Source: Pseudomonas sp. ERMR1:02 (lineage in GTDB: Bacteria > Pseudomonadota > Gammaproteobacteria > Pseudomonadales > Pseudomonadaceae). Taken from it: 64,000 nucleotides of DNA. The notes under the pieces are model-generated. The model ran no database searches. It was not told where the DNA came from and was given only the letters and a program-made list of their open reading frames with translations. The position numbers and the translations under genes were made by a program. The DNA lies in assembly GCF_002277815.1 (NCBI RefSeq), contig NZ_NKJI01000016.1, positions 62,001 through 126,000 of the forward strand, given 5' to 3'. Positions 18,232 through 26,132 of the stretch are shown here, in pieces; positions within the stretch are counted from its first letter, which is position 1, and every line of letters starts with the position of its first letter.

Positions 18232-18768
18232 ATGACGACGTCGGCCCGCCTCGCAATCATGCTTTTCGCAGCGCTGCTCAGTGCTTGCGCCAGCCGCACT
18301 CCGCCACCTGCGCCGGTGGTTCGCGCTCCCATCGTTTTCGGTCCCTCCCAAGCTTTTTCGCCTGAAGCGGAAGACGTGCTGTTTCGTGCGTTGGGCCTGG
18401 TGGGTACGCCTTATCGCTGGGGCGGCAATACGCCGGATTCCGGTTTCGATTGCAGCGGGCTGATCGGCTACGTGTATCGGGATGTCGCCGGCATTTCCTT
18501 GCCGCGAACCACTCGCGAAATGATCTCCATGCAAGCGGCCAATGTAGGCAAGGAGGGCCTGCAAACCGGTGACCTGATTTTCTTTGCCACCAATGGCGGT
18601 TCCCAGGTCAGCCATGCCGGTATCTACGTCGGTGAAGGCCGTTTCGTTCACGCGCCTGCCACGGGTGGCACGGTGAAGCTCGACAGCTTGTCCAAGGCGT
18701 ATTGGCAGAAAGCCTACCTCAGCGCCAAGCGCGTCCTGCAACCGGAGCACCTGGCGCGCAACCCGTAA
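18232..18768 (+). CDS. NlpC/P60 family lipoprotein, second copy
   Basis: The 178-aa protein has a short signal with lipobox LLSAC (Cys near residue 19), a Pro-rich linker and an NlpC/P60 domain: SGFDCSGLIGYVY (Cys), QVSHAGIYVGEG (His) and FVHAPATGG (third residue). It is clearly paralogous to the gene 166 bases upstream but lacks the Gln-rich region. It is expected at the outer membrane or in the periplasm, cutting peptidoglycan cross-links. The O-methyltransferase follows by 18 bases on the same strand. Confidence 0.87.
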   Translation: MTTSARLAIMLFAALLSACASRTPPPAPVVRAPIVFGPSQAFSPEAEDVLFRALGLVGTPYRWGGNTPDSGFDCSGLIGYVYRDVAGISLPRTTREMISMQAANVGKEGLQTGDLIFFATNGGSQVSHAGIYVGEGRFVHAPATGGTVKLDSLSKAYWQKAYLSAKRVLQPEHLARNP

Positions 18769-18786
18769 CAGTCTGAGGTTGTTGTC

Positions 18787-19440
18787 ATGACTGCTCGCAC
18801 GCTCAATCTCGACGATTCGCTCTATCACTACCTGCTCGACGTTTCCCTGCGGGAGACGCCGCTGCTCAAGCGCTTGCGCGACGAAACCCAGGCGCTGCCC
18901 ATGGCGCGTTGGCAGGTGGCCCCGGAGCAGGGGCAGTTTCTCGCGTTGCTGGTGAAGCTCACTGGCGCCAGGCGTGTGCTCGAAGTCGGTACCTTCACCG
19001 GTTACAGCGCGCTGTGCATGGCGGCGGCATTGCCAGAAGACGGATCGTTGACCTGCTGTGACATTCCCGGAGAATACAACGCCACTGCGCGTCGCTACTG
19101 GCAAGAGGCCGGGCTGGACGGGCGCATTGATCTGCGCTTGGCGCCTGCACTGGAAACCCTGAGCAAGCTGGATCAGCCGGATCTATTCGATCTGATTTTC
19201 ATCGATGCCGACAAGGCTAACTATCCAGCCTACCTGGAACATGCGCTACGTCTGTTGCGTACCGGAGGTCTGGCGGTGTTCGATAACACGCTGTGGAGCG
19301 GCCGGGTACTTGAAGAAAATCCAGAAAGCGCAGATACCCAGGCCATTCAGGCGCTCAATCGCGCCTTGAAGGATGATGCGCGGGTGGATCTGTCGTTGTT
19401 GCCGTTGGGGGATGGGCTCACGCTCTGCCGGAAACGCTGA
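18787..19440 (+). CDS. Class I SAM-dependent O-methyltransferase
   Basis: The 217-aa protein matches the Methyltransf_3 (catechol/caffeoyl-CoA type) family: SAM loop VLEVGTFTGYSALCMAAALP near residues 63-82, FIDADKANYPAYLEHAL with metal-binding Asp, and DNTLWSGRVLEE. It likely methylates a catechol-type hydroxyl; substrate unknown. The frame ends just before a REPIN, which takes up the space to the convergent neighbour. Confidence 0.87.
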   Translation: MTARTLNLDDSLYHYLLDVSLRETPLLKRLRDETQALPMARWQVAPEQGQFLALLVKLTGARRVLEVGTFTGYSALCMAAALPEDGSLTCCDIPGEYNATARRYWQEAGLDGRIDLRLAPALETLSKLDQPDLFDLIFIDADKANYPAYLEHALRLLRTGGLAVFDNTLWSGRVLEENPESADTQAIQALNRALKDDARVDLSLLPLGDGLTLCRKR

Positions 19441-19446
19441 ACCCTT

Positions 19447-19564
19447 GTGGGAGCGGCGGTGCGACGATTCGACTTGCTCGCGAAGCGGTGGGTCAGTCAA
19501 CATTTATGTCGACTGACACGCCCCCTTCGTGAGCAAGTCGAATCGTCGCACCGCCGCTCCCACA
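19447..19564. repeat. Long REPIN
   Basis: Arms of about 40 bases: GTGGGAGCGGCGGTGCGACG ... GACTTGCTCGCGAAG and the near-perfect inverse at 19524-19564. The insert between the GTGGGAGC head and the TTGCTCGCGAAG tail is longer than in the other REPs. Confidence 0.85.
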
Positions 19565-19577
19565 GTGTTATGTGTCG

Positions 19578-20891
19578 TTACTTTACTGCCGACACGCGCC
19601 AAACCTTGTTTCCCACATCATCCGCCACCAGCAAGTCACCCTGCTGGTCAATCACCACGCCCACCGGACGGCCCATGGCCTTTTCCTCATCATTAAGGAA
19701 TCCGGTCAGCACATCTACCGGCTGCCCGGTCGGTTTGCCAGCGCTGAAGGGCACGAAAATCACTTTGTAGCCACTATGCGGCTTGCGGTTCCATGAGCCG
19801 TGCTGGCCGATAAAGGCACCTTCCTTGAACTGCGTCGGCAACGTGTTGCCTTGGGCAAACGTCAGACCCAGCGATGCGGTATGCGGGCCGACCGCATAGT
19901 CTGGCGCAATGGCCTTGGCCACCAACTCAGGGTTTTGCGGTTCGACGCGGATGTCCACGTGCTGACCGTAATAGCTGTAAGGCCAGCCATAAAACCCGCC
20001 GTCTTTCACGGAGGTGATGTAATCCGGCACCAGGTCGCTACCGATTTCATCCCGTTCATTGACGGCTGTCCACAGTGCGCCGCTCGAAGGCTCCCAGGCC
20101 AGACCGTTCGGATTGCGAATCCCTGAAGCAAAGATCCGGTGGTTGCCGGTGGCGCGGTCCACTTCCCAGATCGCCGCGCGTCCTTCTTCCTTATCCATGC
20201 CGTTTTCGGCGACGTTGCTGTTGGAACCTACCGTGACGTACAGCTTGCTGCCGTCCTTGCTGGCGATAACATTTTTCGTCCAGTGGTGATTGAGAGTGCC
20301 GCCCGGCAGGTCGACCACTTTGATCGGCGGCGACTTGATCGCCGTGTCACCGTTTTCATAGTGGAAGCGCAGCAGGCGGTCGGTTTCGGCGACGTAAAGG
20401 TCATTACCTACCAGGGTCATGCCGAAAGGCGAGTTGAGGTTTTCCAGAAAAACGGTGCGGGTTTCGGCAATGCCATCATGGTCCTTATCCCGCAGTAGGG
20501 TGATGCGGTTCGGACTCGGCACGCTAGCGCCGGCGCGCGCCATGACTTTCTTCATCACCCAGCCCTTGATGCCTTTACCGTCATCGGGTTTGGGTGGGGC
20601 GTTGGTTTCGGCGACCAGTACGTCGCCGTTGGGCAGCACATACAACCAGCGCGGATGATCGAGGCCCTCGGCAAAAGCGGTCACTTGCGTGCCGGCGGCG
20701 GCGACGGGTTTTGCGCCGTTCGGCCAGCCGATTGCCGGGGCGATGTTCATCGTCGGCATCAGTGTCTTGTTGGGTTCAGGCAGTTTGGGAGACGGGCCGG
20801 TGCCGTCGGAGACTTGCAGGCTGGAGGTTTCACCGCAAGCGGCAAGTCCTCCGGCGAGGGCGATGACGAGAACGAGCTGGGGCTTGCGCAT
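19578..20891 (-). CDS. PQQ-dependent sugar dehydrogenase-like lipoprotein
   Basis: The 437-aa protein has a lipoprotein signal (MRKPQLVLVIALAGGLAACG, Cys at residue 19) and a six-bladed propeller of the soluble glucose/sorbosone dehydrogenase family (RWLYVLPNGDVLVAETNAPP, YVTVGSNSNVAENG, ASGIRNPNGLAWEP). It is expected in the periplasm to oxidise a sugar with PQQ, but the substrate is not inferable. The start at 20891 gives the signal peptide; the longer frame does not. Confidence 0.85.
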   Translation of the reverse strand: MRKPQLVLVIALAGGLAACGETSSLQVSDGTGPSPKLPEPNKTLMPTMNIAPAIGWPNGAKPVAAAGTQVTAFAEGLDHPRWLYVLPNGDVLVAETNAPPKPDDGKGIKGWVMKKVMARAGASVPSPNRITLLRDKDHDGIAETRTVFLENLNSPFGMTLVGNDLYVAETDRLLRFHYENGDTAIKSPPIKVVDLPGGTLNHHWTKNVIASKDGSKLYVTVGSNSNVAENGMDKEEGRAAIWEVDRATGNHRIFASGIRNPNGLAWEPSSGALWTAVNERDEIGSDLVPDYITSVKDGGFYGWPYSYYGQHVDIRVEPQNPELVAKAIAPDYAVGPHTASLGLTFAQGNTLPTQFKEGAFIGQHGSWNRKPHSGYKVIFVPFSAGKPTGQPVDVLTGFLNDEEKAMGRPVGVVIDQQGDLLVADDVGNKVWRVSAVK

Positions 20892-20959
20892 GCTGATCTT
20901 CCCTATGAATCCATGGGCCTGATCAGTAGAGAAGCGCAAGCGCGCGATGGTTCAACGGG

Positions 20960-21226
20960 TCAGCCGCGAGCCTCCTTGAGCAGCACAGCGATGCCGGGGT
21001 GATATTGGCCCGCTTCATTGCGCAATTTGCGGTAGGCGTAGGGGAAATACCAGGCCACGGCGCAGGTGTGCTCCTTTTGCAGGTCATCGACCATGTCCTG
21101 CAATTCTTCCGGGGTGGCGCCATGCTGGGTTTTTTGTGGTGCAACGAACAGGCAACCGAGTTTCAGGTCGCTGGCAAAGCTGATTAGTCTGGCAGCACTG
21201 GTGACGTCGTGCAGCGCCTGGGTCAA
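20960..21226 (-). CDS. Conserved-looking hypothetical protein
   Basis: This 88-aa frame has a protein-like composition (VAPQKTQHGATPEELQDMVD, AWYFPYAYRKLRNEAGQYHP) but no domain I recognise. It would start at TTG. Removing one C from the CCC at about 21215 would instead join it to a GTG reading VNIDQALHDVT, so the true 5' end is uncertain. It lies between the sugar dehydrogenase and the cobalamin riboswitch, transcribed away from the latter. Confidence 0.5.
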   Translation of the reverse strand: MTQALHDVTSAARLISFASDLKLGCLFVAPQKTQHGATPEELQDMVDDLQKEHTCAVAWYFPYAYRKLRNEAGQYHPGIAVLLKEARG

Positions 21227-21282
21227 TATTCACTGGTACGCCCCGTCTTCAATTGACGCTCCACCCCCAACCCTCTAACCTT

Positions 21283-21545
21283 CGCGGCTTGTTTCAGGTG
21301 CTCTGTGGCCCCGGTCGACAGAGTGAAACAGGGAAGCCGGTGAGTGGCCGATTCAATGCATCAAGGCCTGCGATCCCGGCGCTGCCCCCGCAACGGTAAA
21401 TGAGTTAAAAACTGCGCCTTGAGCCACTGTGTCAAATGACATGGGAAGGCGCGCAGTCAGGCCAACGCCGCTCATGAGCCCGGAGACCGGCCTGATCCAT
21501 CCAAACGGCATCACGGTGGGCGATGCCAGGCTTCTTGCCGTCTAT
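21283..21545 (+). promoter_or_regulatory. Cobalamin (AdoCbl) riboswitch
   Basis: The leader of cobO holds the ordered conserved elements of the class: AACAGGGAAGCCGGTGAG (21329 on), GCGCTGCCCCCGCAACGGTA (21380 on), a GTCAGGCCA stretch, and the B12 box AGCCCGGAGACCGGCC (about 21478-21493). It should fold around adenosylcobalamin and reduce expression of the cob genes, probably by masking the cobO ribosome site. Edges are approximate. Confidence 0.93.
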
Positions 21546-21590
21546 TCTTGTGCCCGCCCGCCGTTATCCAGCCTCAACGGAGAGCTCCCC

Positions 21591-22202
21591 ATGACTGACA
21601 CCCCTGATCGTGACGAACGTCATCTGGCGCGCATGTTGCGCAAAAAAGCCGTGATCGACGAACGCATCGCCAATTCCCCGAACGAATGCGGCCTGTTGCT
21701 GGTGCTGTCCGGCAACGGCAAAGGCAAAAGCAGCTCGGCGTTCGGCATGCTCGCCCGGTCCATGGGTCATGGCATGCAGTGCGGCGTGGTGCAGTTCATC
21801 AAGGGTCGCAACAGCACGGGTGAGGAGTTGTTTTTCCGGCGCTTCCCTGAGCAGGTGCGTTTTCACGTGATGGGCGAGGGCTTTACCTGGGAAACCCAGG
21901 ACCGTCAGCGCGATATCGCCGCCGCAGAAGCGGCCTGGGCTGTGTCGCAGCAATTGCTGCGCGATCCATCCATCGGCCTGGTGGTGCTGGATGAGTTGAA
22001 CATCGCGCTCAAGCACGGCTACCTCGATCTCGATCAGGTGCTCGGCGATTTGCAGGCGCGTCCACCGATGCAGCATGTGGTGGTTACCGGTCGCGGGGCG
22101 AAGCCGCAGATGATCGAGTTGGCCGACACCGTCACCGAAATGGGCATGATGAAGCACGCCTTCCAGGCTGGTATCAAGGCGCAAAAAGGCGTCGAGCTGT
22201 GA
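21591..22202 (+). CDS. cobO: Corrinoid adenosyltransferase
   Basis: The 203-aa CobO/BtuR-type enzyme transfers the adenosyl group of ATP to cob(I)yrinic acid a,c-diamide. The P-loop GNGKGKSSSAFGMLARSMGH lies near residues 41-60, and VVLDELNIALKHGYL near 130-144 is typical. The start has AGAG/GGAG upstream and matches the family N-terminus MTDTPDRDERHLARMLRKK. First gene of the riboswitch-controlled cob operon. Confidence 0.95.
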   Translation: MTDTPDRDERHLARMLRKKAVIDERIANSPNECGLLLVLSGNGKGKSSSAFGMLARSMGHGMQCGVVQFIKGRNSTGEELFFRRFPEQVRFHVMGEGFTWETQDRQRDIAAAEAAWAVSQQLLRDPSIGLVVLDELNIALKHGYLDLDQVLGDLQARPPMQHVVVTGRGAKPQMIELADTVTEMGMMKHAFQAGIKAQKGVEL

Positions 22203-22212
22203 GCGCTATTTT

Positions 22213-23595
22213 ATGAACAGCAGCCGTCAATGCCCGGCAGTACTGATTGCCGCGCCGGCCTCCGGCCAGGGCAAAACCACCGTCACCGCCGCGCTGGCCC
22301 GTTTGCATCGCAATCAGGGACGCAAGGTTCGCGTGTTCAAATGCGGTCCGGACTTTCTTGACCCGATGATTCTCGAGCGCGCCAGCGGTGCGCCGGTGTA
22401 TCAACTGGACATGTGGATGGTCGGCGAGCAGGAAAGCCGCCGCCTGTTGTGGGAAGCCGCAGGCGTTGCCGACCTGATTCTGATCGAAGGCGTGATGGGG
22501 CTGTTCGACGGGACACCATCGAGCGCTGATCTGGCCCGACATTTCGGTGTGCCGGTGCTGGGCGTTATCGACGGTACCGCCATGGCCCAGACCTTTGGCG
22601 CACTGGCTCTGGGGCTGGCGCGCTATCAGCCGGACTTGCCGTTCGCCGGGGTTCTGGCCAACCGCGTCGGCACCCAGCGTCACGCACAATTGCTCGAAGG
22701 CAGCCTGACCGAAGGCCTGCGCTGGTACGGGGCCTTGTCCCGGGAAATCGGGATCGAACTGCCGAGTCGGCACCTCGGTCTGGTGCAGGCCAGTGAGTTG
22801 AACGACCTCGATGTGCGCCTGGATGCGGCGGCCGATGCCTTGGCCAGCAGTTGCGAAGTCGCGCTGCCTCCTGCGGTGGAATTCGCCGCGCCGGATGTGA
22901 TCGCGGTCGAACCGCTGCTGGCCGGTGTGCGCATTGCCGTTGCCCGGGACGAAGCGTTTGCTTTCACCTATGGCGCAAGCCTGGATTTGCTGCGGGCGAT
23001 GGGCGCCGAGCTGCGGTTTTTCTCGCCGATCCGTGACGCTGATTTGCCGGAGGCAGACAGTCTGTATCTGCCGGGTGGTTATCCGGAATTGCACCACGTA
23101 GCGCTGTCGCAGAACAGCTCGATGCGCGATGCAATCCGCGCGCATCACGCCGCGGGAAAACCGTTGTTGGCCGAATGTGGCGGCATGCTTTATCTGCTCG
23201 ATTCGCTGACCGATGTCGAAGGCACTCGCGCAGAGCTGGTCGGTTTACTCAGCGGTGATGCCGTCATGCAAAAGCGCCTCGCCGCGCTGGCCTTGCAAGC
23301 GGTTGAGCTGCCAGAAGGCTCGCTGCGCGGTCACACCTACCACCATTCGTTGACCACCACCGAACTGACGCCGATTGCCCGGGGCTTGAGTCCGAATGGC
23401 GGGCGTGGGGCGGAGGCGGTTTATCGTGAGGGGCGGATGACGGCCTCTTATGTGCATTTTTATTTTCCGTCCAATCCATTGGCGATTGCGTCGCTATTCC
23501 GGCCTGACCTTGAAGCCGCCATCGCGAGCAAGCTCGCTCCTACAGTTGATCACCTAACCCCTGTAGGAGCTGGCTTGCCAGCGAAGAGGCCATGA
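22213..23595 (+). CDS. cobB: Cobyrinate a,c-diamide synthase
   Basis: The 460-aa two-domain enzyme has an N-terminal ATP-binding synthetase domain (APASGQGKTTVTAALARL near residues 13-30, KCGPDFLDP) and a C-terminal type I glutamine amidotransferase with Cys in LLAECGGMLYLLDS near residue 320. It amidates the a and c carboxylates of cobyrinate. The family normally ends near SLFRP; here the frame runs on about 25 codons through a REP element (IASKLAPTVDHLTPVGAGLP), and its stop overlaps bluB. The tail is therefore repeat-derived. Confidence 0.93.
   Translation: MNSSRQCPAVLIAAPASGQGKTTVTAALARLHRNQGRKVRVFKCGPDFLDPMILERASGAPVYQLDMWMVGEQESRRLLWEAAGVADLILIEGVMGLFDGTPSSADLARHFGVPVLGVIDGTAMAQTFGALALGLARYQPDLPFAGVLANRVGTQRHAQLLEGSLTEGLRWYGALSREIGIELPSRHLGLVQASELNDLDVRLDAAADALASSCEVALPPAVEFAAPDVIAVEPLLAGVRIAVARDEAFAFTYGASLDLLRAMGAELRFFSPIRDADLPEADSLYLPGGYPELHHVALSQNSSMRDAIRAHHAAGKPLLAECGGMLYLLDSLTDVEGTRAELVGLLSGDAVMQKRLAALALQAVELPEGSLRGHTYHHSLTTTELTPIARGLSPNGGRGAEAVYREGRMTASYVHFYFPSNPLAIASLFRPDLEAAIASKLAPTVDHLTPVGAGLPAKRP
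23521..23587. repeat. REP doublet inside the 3' end of cobB
   Basis: ATCGCGAGCAAGCTCGCTCC and, 20 bases on, TGTAGGAGCTGGCTTGCCAG, two REPs of different subclasses facing each other. Unlike the others in the window it is translated, encoding the CobB tail. Confidence 0.85.
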
Positions 23596-24242
23596 CCGAC
23601 AACGCATTCTCCGAAGCCGAGCGCGCGGCAGTTTATCGAGCCATCGGCGAACGCCGCGACATGCGCCACTTCAGCGGCGGCACCGTCGAGCCCGAGTTGC
23701 TCCGGCGCCTGCTCGAAGCCGCGCACCAGGCGCCGAGCGTCGGCCTGATGCAGCCCTGGCGTTTCATTCGCATCAGCGACCGCGCCTTGCGCGGCGAGAT
23801 CCAGGCACTGGTAGAAGAAGAACGCATCCGCACCGCCGAGGCCCTCGGCGAACGCACTGACGAATTCATGCAGCTCAAGGTCGAAGGCATCAACGATTGC
23901 GCCGAGGTGCTGGTGGCCGCGCTGATGGATGATCGCGAGCGGCATATCTTTGGTCGGCGCACCTTGCCGGAAATGGACATGGCTTCTTTGTCCTGCGCGA
24001 TCCAGAACTTGTGGCTGGCATCCCGCGCCGAAGGGTTGGGCATGGGCTGGGTCTCGCTGTTCGAGCCCCAAGCCCTTGCGGACTTGCTGGGCTTGCCGGC
24101 GGGCGCAAAACCGTTGGCCATTTTGTGCCTGGGGCCGGTCAAGGCATTTTATCCGGCGCCGATGCTGGTGCTTGAAGGTTGGGCGCAGGCGCGTCCGCTA
24201 AGCGAACTGTTGTACGAGAATTATTGGGGAGTGAGTTCATGA
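23592..24242 (+). CDS. bluB: 5,6-dimethylbenzimidazole synthase
   Basis: The 216-aa BluB protein belongs to the nitroreductase fold (ERRDMRHFSGGTVEPELLRR near residues 17-36, APSVGLMQPWRFI near 47-59). It makes the lower ligand DMB of cobalamin from FMNH2 and oxygen. Its ATG overlaps the cobB stop (ATGA). Presence of bluB indicates that the organism makes DMB-cobalamin aerobically. Confidence 0.94.
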   Translation: MTDNAFSEAERAAVYRAIGERRDMRHFSGGTVEPELLRRLLEAAHQAPSVGLMQPWRFIRISDRALRGEIQALVEEERIRTAEALGERTDEFMQLKVEGINDCAEVLVAALMDDRERHIFGRRTLPEMDMASLSCAIQNLWLASRAEGLGMGWVSLFEPQALADLLGLPAGAKPLAILCLGPVKAFYPAPMLVLEGWAQARPLSELLYENYWGVSS

Positions 24243-25147
24243 GTGTGGCGTTGCTGAGTGTCGCCGCCGTGGCGCTGGATGCGCTGCTGGGCGAACCCAA
24301 ACGCTGGCATCCGCTGGTAGCGTTCGGCCGTTTTGCCGACCGCATCGAGCAACGTTTCAATGGTGGCGGTCGTGGCTGGCGCAGTCATGGAGTCACCGCG
24401 TGGGTGATCGCGGTGTTGCCGTTGACCTTGCTGGCCACGGCTTTTTCCTGGGCGCCTTATGTCGGCTGGGTCGTCGAGATTCTCGCACTGTATTGCGCCC
24501 TCGGCATGCGTAGCCTCGGTGAGCACGTCACGCCTGTAGCCAGGGCCTTGCGCAGCGATAATCTGGAACAGGCTCGCACCCGCGTCGGTTACCTGGTCAG
24601 CCGCCAAACCAGTGAGCTGGATAAAACCGAAGTCGCCCGTGCCGCCACCGAGTCGGTGCTGGAAAACGGCAGTGACGCGGTGTTCGCCGCGTTGTTCTGG
24701 TTTGCCGTGGCCGGTGTGCCGGGCGTGGTGCTCTACCGTTTGAGCAACACCCTGGATGCGATGTGGGGCTATCGCAACGAACGCTTCGAGCGTTTCGGCT
24801 GGGCGGCAGCGAAGATCGACGACGTGCTCAATTACATCCCGGCGCGGTTGGTGGCGTTGACCTACGCGCTGCTGGGCAAAACCCGGCTGGCCTTGAAATG
24901 CTGGCGCATCCAGGGCCCGACCTGGGACAGTCCGAATGCCGGTCCGGTGATGGCGGCGGGTGCTGGCGCGCTGGGTGTCGAGCTGGGCGGGCCGGCAATT
25001 TATCACGGCGAACTGCATGAGCGCCCGCAACTGGGCGAAGGCGTGCCGGCGGACGCAGACTCTATCGACCGCGGCTGGCAACTTGTCCAGCGCGGGGTAT
25101 GGTTATGGCTGCTGATTCTCTGCGTGGGGGCTGAATTTTATGCTTGA
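24239..25147 (+). CDS. cobD: Adenosylcobinamide-phosphate synthase
   Basis: The 302-aa membrane protein (CobD/CbiB) attaches the aminopropanol arm to adenosylcobyric acid. Diagnostic: LDALLGEPKRWHPLVAFGRF near residues 12-31 and RAATESVLENGSDAVFAALF. About four to five membrane spans. Start ATG overlaps the bluB stop; the frame ends inside the next gene by eight bases. Part of the tightly packed cob operon. Confidence 0.94.
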   Translation: MSVALLSVAAVALDALLGEPKRWHPLVAFGRFADRIEQRFNGGGRGWRSHGVTAWVIAVLPLTLLATAFSWAPYVGWVVEILALYCALGMRSLGEHVTPVARALRSDNLEQARTRVGYLVSRQTSELDKTEVARAATESVLENGSDAVFAALFWFAVAGVPGVVLYRLSNTLDAMWGYRNERFERFGWAAAKIDDVLNYIPARLVALTYALLGKTRLALKCWRIQGPTWDSPNAGPVMAAGAGALGVELGGPAIYHGELHERPQLGEGVPADADSIDRGWQLVQRGVWLWLLILCVGAEFYA

Positions 25148-26132
25148 GCACGGTGGACGGTTGCGCAAGGCGGCGCTCGAATACGGCATCGAGGAAGCCG
25201 ATTGGCTTGACCTGTCCAGCGGCCTGGCGCCCTGGCCGTTTCCAGTTCCACAGATCCCGCTGCGTGCCTGGGCGCGGCTACCGGAAACCGATGACGGGCT
25301 GGAGCAGGCCGCTTGCGATTACTACGGCACGTTGCAGGTGTTGCCGGTGGCCGGTTCGCAAATGGCTATTCAGTTGCTACCGCGGTTGCGCCGGGCTGGC
25401 AAGGTTGGCGTGCTGTCGCCGTGTTATGCCGAGCATGCCGAAGCCTGGCGTCGCAATGGCTACATCGTGCGTGAAGTGCTGGAGCAGGAAGTCGATTTCT
25501 TTGTCGACAGCCTCGATGTGCTGGTGGTGGTCAACCCGAACAATCCCACCGGCCTGAGCCTGCCCCCCAATCGCCTGCTCGACTGGCATTCGCGACTGGC
25601 GCAGCGCGGTGGCTGGCTGGTAGTAGACGAAGCGTTCATGGACAACACGCCGCAACTGAGTGTGGCACCGTTTGCCCATCAAGTCGGTTTGATCGTGCTG
25701 CGTTCGTTCGGCAAGTTTTTCGGCCTGGCCGGAGTGCGCCTGGGTTTTGTCCTGGCCGAGCGCAAGTTGCTCAAATTGCTCGCCGAACAAGTCGGGCCGT
25801 GGGCGGTCAGCGGCCCGACCCGGGTGCTGGGCCAGGCTTGCCTGCGTGATACCGAAGGGCAGGCGCGGCAACGGGTGCGTACCGAAGAGGCCTGCGAGCG
25901 GCTGGCATCGTTGCTGGAGCAGCACGGCTTCAAACCCCAGGGCGGTTGCGCTTTGTTTCAATGGATAATCACCGAGCGGGCCGAAGAACTGCATGAGTTC
26001 ATGGCCCGGCGCGGCATTCTGCTGCGCATGTTCACGCAAAACAGCAGCCTGCGTTTCGGCTTGCCGGCCGATGAGGCGGACTGGGCGCGTCTCGCCGCCG
26101 CATTCGAAGCCTTCGCAAAGGAACGCCAATGA
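25140..26132 (+). CDS. cobC: Threonine-phosphate decarboxylase / pyridoxal-phosphate-dependent CobC
   Basis: The 330-aa fold-type I aminotransferase-like protein has VNPNNPTGLSLPPNRLL near residue 131, VDEAFMDNTP (PLP Asp) and RSFGKFFGLAGVRLGFVLAE with the PLP Lys. It decarboxylates L-threonine O-3-phosphate to aminopropanol phosphate, the substrate of CobD next door. Start ATG overlaps the cobD 3' end by eight bases. Not to be confused with the phosphatase at 29298, for which the Salmonella name cobC is used. Confidence 0.92.
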   Translation: MLEHGGRLRKAALEYGIEEADWLDLSSGLAPWPFPVPQIPLRAWARLPETDDGLEQAACDYYGTLQVLPVAGSQMAIQLLPRLRRAGKVGVLSPCYAEHAEAWRRNGYIVREVLEQEVDFFVDSLDVLVVVNPNNPTGLSLPPNRLLDWHSRLAQRGGWLVVDEAFMDNTPQLSVAPFAHQVGLIVLRSFGKFFGLAGVRLGFVLAERKLLKLLAEQVGPWAVSGPTRVLGQACLRDTEGQARQRVRTEEACERLASLLEQHGFKPQGGCALFQWIITERAEELHEFMARRGILLRMFTQNSSLRFGLPADEADWARLAAAFEAFAKERQ

